A stretch of DNA of 64,000 bases from NCBI RefSeq assembly GCF_020360975.1, contig NW_025408671.1, positions 2,232,001-2,296,000 on the forward strand, read 5' to 3'. Position 1 is the stretch's first letter, and each line of letters begins with the position of its first letter. This document shows, piece by piece, positions 56,880-64,000 of this stretch. The stretch comes from Hirsutella rhossiliensis (Eukaryota > Ascomycota > Sordariomycetes > Hypocreales > Ophiocordycipitaceae). The translations under genes and the position numbers were made by a program. Under the pieces are notes generated by a model. That model did not search any database, was not told the DNA's origin, and was given only the letters and a program-made list of their open reading frames with translations.

Positions 56880-58560
56880 AGTAAAAGTAAAGAGATTATT
56901 TTATCTTTACTAGAAAATAAGGATCCTATAGAGCCTAAAACATTTAAATAGGCTATAAATAGCTTAGAAGCTATAGAATAGAAAAGAGCTATATTTCTAG
57001 AAATAAAAGAGCTCTTAAACTAAAATACCTAGGAATTAAAGCCTCTTCCTAGCAATAGGGAGGCCCTAAGCGGCCGTTAGGTCTATAAAATAAAGCGGGA
57101 TAATAATAATAATATTATTAAATATAAAGCCCGCTACGTAGTATAAGGATTTAATTAAGTTTACGGCCTAGATTATTTAGAAACCTTTTCTACGATAGTA
57201 AGACCGGAATCTATTAGAATACTACTTATAATAGCTATTTCTAATAATTATACTCTACTATAATATAATATAAAAAATGCCTTTATATATACCGAAATAG
57301 ATATAGATATTTATATAAAAATCCTTATAGGCTATAAAGAGCTAATACTTAAAGACTAGTTTAATAAAAACTAGTATAAGTATAATATTAGCTATTTATA
57401 GTTTCTAGAGTAATATAAAAAGAAAAGGCTAGTAGTAAAATTAAAGAAAGTATTATACGGCCTTAAATAAAGCCTAAAGCTCTAGTATAACTATCTTAGC
57501 TCTATATTAGCTAAGATAGGATTTTCGGCCCTTCTTATAGATAAAGGGGTATTTATAAATACGCAATATAAAATTGCAATAGCAATCTACGTAGATAACC
57601 TCTTAATAATAGGGCCTAATAGAGGTATAATAAATAGTCTACTTAAAGAAGTAGTAGATTATATAAAGGTTTAGCCTCTAGGCGAACTAAAAGACTTCTT
57701 AGGAATATATATAATTATAAACTAAAGTAAAAAGGAGATATTTATATCCTAGGAAGAATATACTCGTAATAAAATATAAGAATATAATAAAGAAGACTTA
57801 GGGACTTCTAATACGCTTACTATAGTAGGAGTAAAGCTTAAAAAGGCTACTATAATGCCTTTTTAAAAAGAAATCCTTGTTTACTAAAGGGAAATAAGGG
57901 CTTTATTATATCTAGCTATAATAAGTAAGCTAGACATTTTATATACTATTATTTCCGTTACTAGATTTGCTTCTAAACTAAATAATATATATTTTAAAGC
58001 GTTAAATACTATCTAGAAATATTTAAATAAATATCCTAACCTAGGGATAATTTATTATTATAATATCCCTTATACTTATAATTTTATAAAAGGTTATTCC
58101 GACGCTAGCTAGGCGTCTAACCTTATAAACAGAAAATCCGTTTCCGGATACTATTTCTATATTTATAAAAATATTATAAGTTAGGCCTACTAGAAGCAAA
58201 AATCTATAGCCCTATTAACCTATAAAGGTAAATTTATTGCCCTTAGGGAGGCTAATAAAGAAGCTTTATATCTAAATCGGCTATTTTATACGATAAATAA
58301 TAGCTTATTTATTAGAATTCCTAATACTATACCTCTTATCTTAACGGATAATAAGGCAGCTATTAAATAAGCTAAAAATCCGGAATTTTATAAAAAGATA
58401 AAGTATATAGATATTACTTACTTTTATACCTAAGAAAATACTAGGGAAAAGAAGATTCGGATTTTCTATATTAAATCCGAAGATAATATTGCCGATATAT
58501 TTACTAAGGAATAAAGAAGAAAAAAATTCTTTAAGTTCTAAGAGCTTCTTTCCCTTAGGG
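56880..58560 (+). pseudogene. Copia B reverse transcriptase and RNase H relic
   Basis: RT: KARYVV.GFN.VYGLDYLETF (about 57125-57185), IKNAFIYTEIDIDIYI (about 57270-57320), KVLYGLK (about 57450-57470), AIYVDNLLIIG (about 57580-57612; catalytic second Asp now Asn), LGELKDFLGIYI (about 57680-57712). RNase H: GYSDAS.ASNLINRKSVSGY (about 58091-58150), ALLTYKGKFIAL and finally NIADIFTKE (about 58487-58511), the typical copia RNase H end. Gln/Trp codons are stops. Confidence 0.87.
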
Positions 58561-58912
58561 AATTAAAAGAGCCTTAAAAAGAAAAGCTTATATCCCCTTA
58601 ATAGAGGTTTTTTTTAGCTGTCTTTTACTTTCTTAGCTTTTCCTTTATATATAACTAATAGGATTTTCCTTTAAAAAGGTTTCCTATAATAATAACTCTA
58701 TAAGGCTTTTTCCTTATAAAGGTTTACCTAAAAAGAGGAGAAATAATTATAACTATAACTAGGATTTTTCCTACTAAGGTTTTTCCTAGAAAGGGTTTTA
58801 AAATTTTTCCCTTATATTCCTATTATATACCTTATTCTCAATAAGGATAATTCTATTATAAAAGAAATAACTAGTAAAGAGCACTATTTACCTAGTACTC
58901 TTTAAGAGAGGC

Positions 58913-59609
58913 TATAAGAATATACCCTTATATTCCTATTTTACTATTATAAAGAAATAATAAGTGTAGGGAGGCTTTATAGAATAAGCTAGTAAAAAGA
59001 GGCTCTATAATACAGTCTAAGGAAATAACCCTTAAAAGATAAAGACCTCTACTAGACATCTATACCTTCCTCTACGAAAAGCGGGTTAGGATAAGCCTAT
59101 CCTTATAAACGGAAATATATGTAAAATGCATAAGTTAATTATCAGTAGAACGGATACCCTATTGCCTATTTTAGCCTAGCGGTTCCGAAGATATCCGCGA
59201 TACGAGAATAGGTAGGGCATAGAATATTCTAGTTAAATCTACTACTTATACTAGAACCTATAGTCTTACGTTAACTATCACGCTATAATTAGACTACCTA
59301 CTAAGTTAGGAAGATATACTATAGATAGAGCTTTTTAGGTACTATAGAATATGCTAGAAAGTTAACTAATTAGTCTACTAGTAGGCGAGCAATAGTCTAT
59401 AAAAGACGAAGGATTTCCCTAGGAGTAGTAGATAGAATAAGTAAGTTTATAAGTATCTTTTATAACGCTATTCTTTTAATATATTATTCGGCCCCTTATA
59501 TGCTCGTTATAAATTCCGGATAAAATCCTACCCTATACTTCTTTAACCGAACTTTCCGCTTACGTTATCGATTACCCGATTCTACGCTTATTGCTTATAC
59601 CTTCTTATA
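58913..59609 (+). repeat. 3' LTR of copia B
   Basis: 697 bp, TATAAGAATATACCC to ACCTTCTTATA. Preceded by the purine-rich AAGAGAGGC. Less mutated than the 5' LTR. Confidence 0.88.
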
Positions 59610-59660
59610 ATATTTATATTAGCTATTTTATTTAATAAATAATAGCTTACTTATTAAAAT

Positions 59661-60153
59661 TATTATAACTATAGTTAGCGGGCTATAAGAGAGCTAGCTA
59701 TATTTATATAATAAGGTAGCTTAGAATAATAGTTAGGATAAGAAGTTACTTTAGCTTAGCTTACTTAGAGTATATATAAGCTAAGTAAGCTTTATATAGA
59801 TAGATTACCTTTTAAGAGTATAGCTTATAAGTAAGCTATAGTAAGCTATAATAAGGATTATAGCTAGGACCGTAATTAAAAGATAGTCTTTATAAGTATA
59901 TATAGCTACCTACTTTTACTCTTTTAGATAGATAGCTCTCTAGCTTTTAATATATATTATAATTATTACGATCTTTATTATAATCTTATTTTTAATTCCG
60001 ATTACTTAATTACTTAGTTATAGTCTATAGTCTATAACCTCCGATATATTACTAATATAATATATATATTATTACTTAAACTACGCCTTATTATATTTAT
60101 TAATATAAACCCCTTAATAGGTTTATCCCTTAAGAATAATATTAGTTATTATA
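59661..60153 (+). repeat. 5' LTR of gypsy C3 (variant, 493 bp)
   Basis: Shares the outer start and the last about 310 bp with the C1 LTR. Its 5' part is different and has repeated AAGTAAGCT/TAGCTTA motifs (59740-59850). Confidence 0.7.
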
Positions 60154-62674
60154 TATTAAAAGCTCTTATTTAATATAATACCGCGTTACTTTAAGTAATA
60201 TTATAACTATTAATATACTTATATAATAAGCTAGATTAACTAACCTTAAAGCTATTATATTACCTTAAGATATAATATATAAGATTATTACCCTTTAATA
60301 TAAGGTATAGTTACTTAAGAATAAAAGAGGTAATAAATAAGTTAGGGACCTTAAAGAAGTAGTTAAACTAAAATAGCTAGGACTATTTAATAGTACTTAT
60401 AATATACTTTAAGACTTTCTTACTTAACTTAAAGCCTATTATTAGTTTTACCTTACTAAACTCTTAGACCTAGTTAAAAAGGTACTTTATATAGGAAATT
60501 ATTTATTTAGAATAATACTTACTTAGTTTAGACCTATTATAAGGGATTTTCTTAATAATAAACTAATATAATAAGATAATAAGATAGATAAAGTCTTTAT
60601 TAGTTTCTAAGGATTTAAAGAAGCTATTATAAAGGTATTTAAAATAACTAATAAGGAATAAGAAGCTAAATAGAAACTTTAAGAACTTTAATAAAGGATC
60701 TTAATATTAGATTATACTATAAAGTTCTATTAAGTTACTTTAAAGCTTAATTAAGATAATAAACCTTTTATATTATAATTTTCTGATAAGCTTAAAAAAG
60801 AAATTAAAAATAAGCTTTATAAGGAAAATCGACTTAATAACCTCTTAGACTATAGTACTATAGTAATATAAATTAATAATAGATAGTATATATAACGCTA
60901 AGAAAAGAAATAAGGAAGAGGAAACTAAAACCTTACTTATAAGAATAACTTTAACTAATACGCTAACTATAAAAAGAAGCGCGAAATTCCTATTACTTAT
61001 ACTTATATAATTAACTTAAGTAAGATAGATTTAAATATAATATAGAAAAGTAAAAGAAAGTATTTTAATTATAAGAAACTTAAATATTACTTTAAAAAAT
61101 ATAAATAACCTTATAAAGAGAAGAATACCTATTAAGTACTAGCCCTAGAATGTAAGAAATACTTAAAAGCTACTAATAAATAGGAACTAAAGTATAAACT
61201 CCTTAGTTAGACTATATACTACGATAATAAATATATAGTATACTTAAGCGATAGAAATAGTACTAAATAGAATTTAAAGCTACTAAGGAAAACCCTTATA
61301 ATAATATAATAAAGGGATCTTAAAATATAAAAATAAGTTAAATTTATAGACTTAAAATACCTTTATTTTAAAGGGATCTCTTAAAACTAAATTAAGAAGA
61401 ATAATAAATAATTCTAAGAAGATATATAAAATAAGAATTAATAATAATAATAAGTAGTTTATAAATAATATAATAAAGAAGATATAAATATAGCCCTTAT
61501 ACTTATAAAACTTAGATAATAACCTAAGAAGGAATAATAAAGTATTAATAATATAAGCTTTAAAAAATAAGAAATACTTAGAGAAATAAAAGATAAGAAT
61601 AAACTTATATTACTACCTTTACTATTAAGGGAAAATACTATAATTAAAGAATACGCTTTATACTTTAAAAAATTTAAAGAAATACTTAAAATTAAAACCT
61701 AATAAATACCTTAAATTCTTATAAAAACTAATAAGCTATATTAATTTAGTATTAACCGGTACTATATAAAGGAGATTATACTATAGCTATTACTATAATC
61801 GATACCTTTATAGCTTTAAAATAGAAATAGTAATTATAAGGAGAATTTAAAGATAATCTATAAATACTACTTACTTATAAGTACTATAAGTATATTTTAT
61901 AAATATTATATATCTACCTAGATTATATAATATACTTTTAAATAAAGGTATAATATAATACTTTCTTAGTTAGGTTTAAAGGATAAGTACTTTTAAAACC
62001 TTATTTAAGTATAAAACTAAACTATTAGAAAGTTAATTAACGCTACTTAAATAACTAAGTTATATTATTAGAACTTAATTATAGTATACTACTTAAATAC
62101 CGCGATAATTATAGTTTATTAATAAGATATCTTTTAAAGATATATAAAATCTATAAATATATTAAAATAAAGGAATAGTATAGCGCTACTTACTTTAAAG
62201 TATCTAAACTATTAATCTTTTAAAGGCTTATATAATAAGTTAAATATAATAAAAACGATTATAATAAATATATATACTTAAACTATAGAGTTTATAAATA
62301 TAAAAAAGTATAAGTATAGTATAAATAATATAATAGTATACTAAAAGATTATTAGTAATATATATAAAAGCTATAAGCTATATTTAACTAAGAAAGAATT
62401 AATATAGAAATACTATATAAAAAATAAAAAGACGTTAAATAAAAACTTAACTTTTAATATAAAAATAAATAAAATTATAAAGTATAGTATATAATTAACT
62501 ATAAAGTAGTATAATATAAACGATATAGTATTAAGAAATAAGAAATGTTTAATTAGCTATAAGAAATTAGTTTCTTAAGCCTTAATATAATACTATATAA
62601 TAAAAATATAAAGAAATAATAATAATAATAAATTAAAGAAGAATACCTAAATAAAATAAATATAGACTAAGTAT
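59661..62674 (+). mobile_element. Gypsy C3, 5' fragment
   Basis: A variant 5' LTR (59661-60153, 493 bp; start TATTATAACTATAG) followed by leader, gag and the start of the protease region, homologous to 19229-21742 of C1. The match ends near 62674. More RIP-mutated than C1. The CCHC area is at about 61050-61110. Confidence 0.82.
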
Positions 62675-62900
62675 AAGAGTCTTTAACTATTATAAGTTAT
62701 AGGCTTAGCCTATAGCCTAAGCTATATAGTTATATATAAAAGGCTAGATCTTATATATATATATATAGGCTAGCTATATATAAAAGAGCTTTATATAGCT
62801 TATTAATATTATCTTATAAATAGTACCTTTATATATACCTTTACTTACTTTTTAATAGTATAAGCTATTAACTAATAGATTTAATAGATATCTTTTTAAA
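62675..62900. other. TA-rich sequence with short palindromes
   Basis: Contains ATAGGCTTAGCCTAT-type inverted sequence near 62699 and a TA run at 62752-62767. No gene. Confidence 0.5.
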
Positions 62901-62929
62901 AAGGGTACTACTTTCTTAAGAAAGTACTC

Positions 62930-63660
62930 TACCTTTCCTTAGATAAATAGGAAGTATTATAGCTATCTTAAAAGTAATTAAAAGTATAATAGATAGTAAG
63001 AAGGATAAGGTTCTTACTATACTAAGGGAGCTATTTCTAAGACTAGCTTTAACCCCTATAACCTTTATAACGCTAGTTATAGCGGCGATACTACCGATAT
63101 AAAAGCCGCTCCCTTAGCTAACTTAGGATAGTAAGCTAAAGTCCTTTTACTTCTTCCTTAGCCGGCTATAAACGAAGTTTATAACTAATAAGAAATAGGG
63201 CCTAAATAGCTATTATAATATAGCGTAGTATTTACTCCTCTATATATTATTAAAGCCTTAAATATAGCGGATCTTTAGATTCTAAGATAAGGGCGGTCTT
63301 AAAGGTAAATACGACCTATAAGACTTCTTTTAATAACTTATATATACGTTTAGTAATATATAAGAGCGGGAGAAGGTATAAGATAAGCTATAGACCCTTA
63401 AGTAAAGAGATAGATAAACCTTTAGCGAATTCCTCTTTAATTTTAAAGAAACGCTCTTATAAGTAGTAGGGACTATAATATAAAAAGATAGCGCGAAGCT
63501 TATATAGTTATAGAATTTAATTACGCTAGCCCTATAAGAGCTACTTATCCTTATAATAATATTTACTAACTATAGTAAGTATATAAGCCGGTTAATAAAG
63601 GTAGTAAAAGGCTATAAATAAACGCTATGTTTCTAAAAGCTTTATAAGTATATATTATAT
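62930..63660 (+). pseudogene. Possible retrotransposon gag relic
   Basis: A plus-strand frame reads KLKSFYFFLSRLQTKFITNK near 63130-63200 and later ANSSLILKKRSYK near 63425-63465. The spacing resembles the retrotransposon gag domain (KL..FL..L...F...P). Stops are TAA/TAG. No RT or LTR is visible before the window edge, so the family is open. Confidence 0.35.
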
Positions 63661-64000
63661 AGTAGTAATAGGATTACCGCCCCTTTATAAGAAAAATAAC
63701 CAGCTATTAATATAGATAATAATACTTTAATATTAGCTACTTATATAAACTAAGCTAAACGCGGTAAGAAGACGCTATCTACTACCCCTTATACTACCTT
63801 ATACTTTAAGTAGTAAGCAAAGTAGGTAATAAGTAAGGAAATTAAAAAGAGGAAAGCTAATAGCTACTACCTTTATTATAGCGCGTTTATATAATTTATA
63901 CTAAAATACCCCTTCTTTTTAGCTAAGTAGCCTATAGCGGTTTAAGTAGCGAAGATAGAACCGCTCTTTACCTTAAACGATAAAGAGGACTCCGCCCCCT
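63661..64000. other. RIP-degraded sequence to the window edge
   Basis: Probable continuation of the element at 62930-63660; nothing further is recognised. Confidence 0.4.

Larger units (their letters stand above)
51685..59609 (+). mobile_element. Copia retrotransposon B with three nested insertions
   Basis: Two LTRs of about 696 bp (51685-52380 and 58913-59609) bound gag with a CCHC knuckle, protease, integrase, RT and RNase H in copia order. Nested in it are a TRIM (52831-53204), a CG-richer foreign segment holding a tRNA-like relic (about 54380-55092) and a solo LTR of family A (55925-56402). The flanking pentamers ACTAG (left) and ATATT (right) do not match, so the target duplication is lost or the ends come from different insertions. 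Strongly RIP-mutated. B1 and B2 are other copies of its LTR. Confidence 0.87.

Overview
The window looks like a transposon graveyard from a filamentous ascomycete (Pezizomycotina). Across 64 kb no reading frame longer than about 90 codons survives. Outside a few young insertions the dinucleotides CA and TG are almost absent while TA is very common and CG is kept. That is the footprint of repeat-induced point mutation (RIP, CpA to TpA on either strand). Relic frames are interrupted by TAA and TAG where Gln or Trp codons are expected, and His and Cys positions of known motifs read as Tyr. I saw no intact protein-coding gene, no rRNA and no CRISPR array.

Left part (1-16.8 kb): a minus-strand Tad-like LINE with endonuclease, reverse transcriptase (RT) and gag zinc knuckles runs off the left edge. 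It is followed by a patchwork of coding-like relics I cannot assign, a C-terminal fragment of a DUF3435 tyrosine recombinase at 10.3 kb, and a young 568-bp LTR-like insertion (E1).

Middle part (16.8-37.05 kb): a nested stack. Copia element D (158-bp LTRs, 16823-36379) is split by a full-length gypsy element C1 (450-bp LTRs, TSD ATAAG) and by a full-length copia element A1 (477-bp LTRs, TSD ATATT). A1 is itself split by E2 (568 bp, TSD GATAC). E3 lies just beyond D (TSD ATAAC). RIP damage is heaviest in the oldest layers and lightest in the youngest.

Right-middle part (37-51.7 kb): unassigned RIP-degraded sequence with a minisatellite; a nearly full-length minus-strand DUF3435 tyrosine recombinase relic (the family of Starship 'captains') with a C-terminal zinc finger; a 5' piece of gypsy C2 carrying a little-mutated solo LTR (B1); an LTR (B2) with no target duplication that joins gypsy C2 to a 5'-truncated copia A2.

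Right part (51.7-64 kb): a complete copia element B (about 696-bp LTRs). Inside it are a 374-bp TRIM that shares its LTR start, primer-binding site and polypurine tract with copia A, a tRNA-like relic in minus orientation, and a nearly unmutated solo LTR of family A. A 5' piece of gypsy C3 and a gag-like frame follow to the window edge.

Families A, B and the TRIM all have GTTATAAGCC-type sequence just after the 5' LTR. This fits the anticodon-loop complement of initiator tRNA-Met (half-tRNA priming) after a TG to TA change. Boundaries given with LTRs and TSDs were read base by base. Boundaries of coding relics are approximate.
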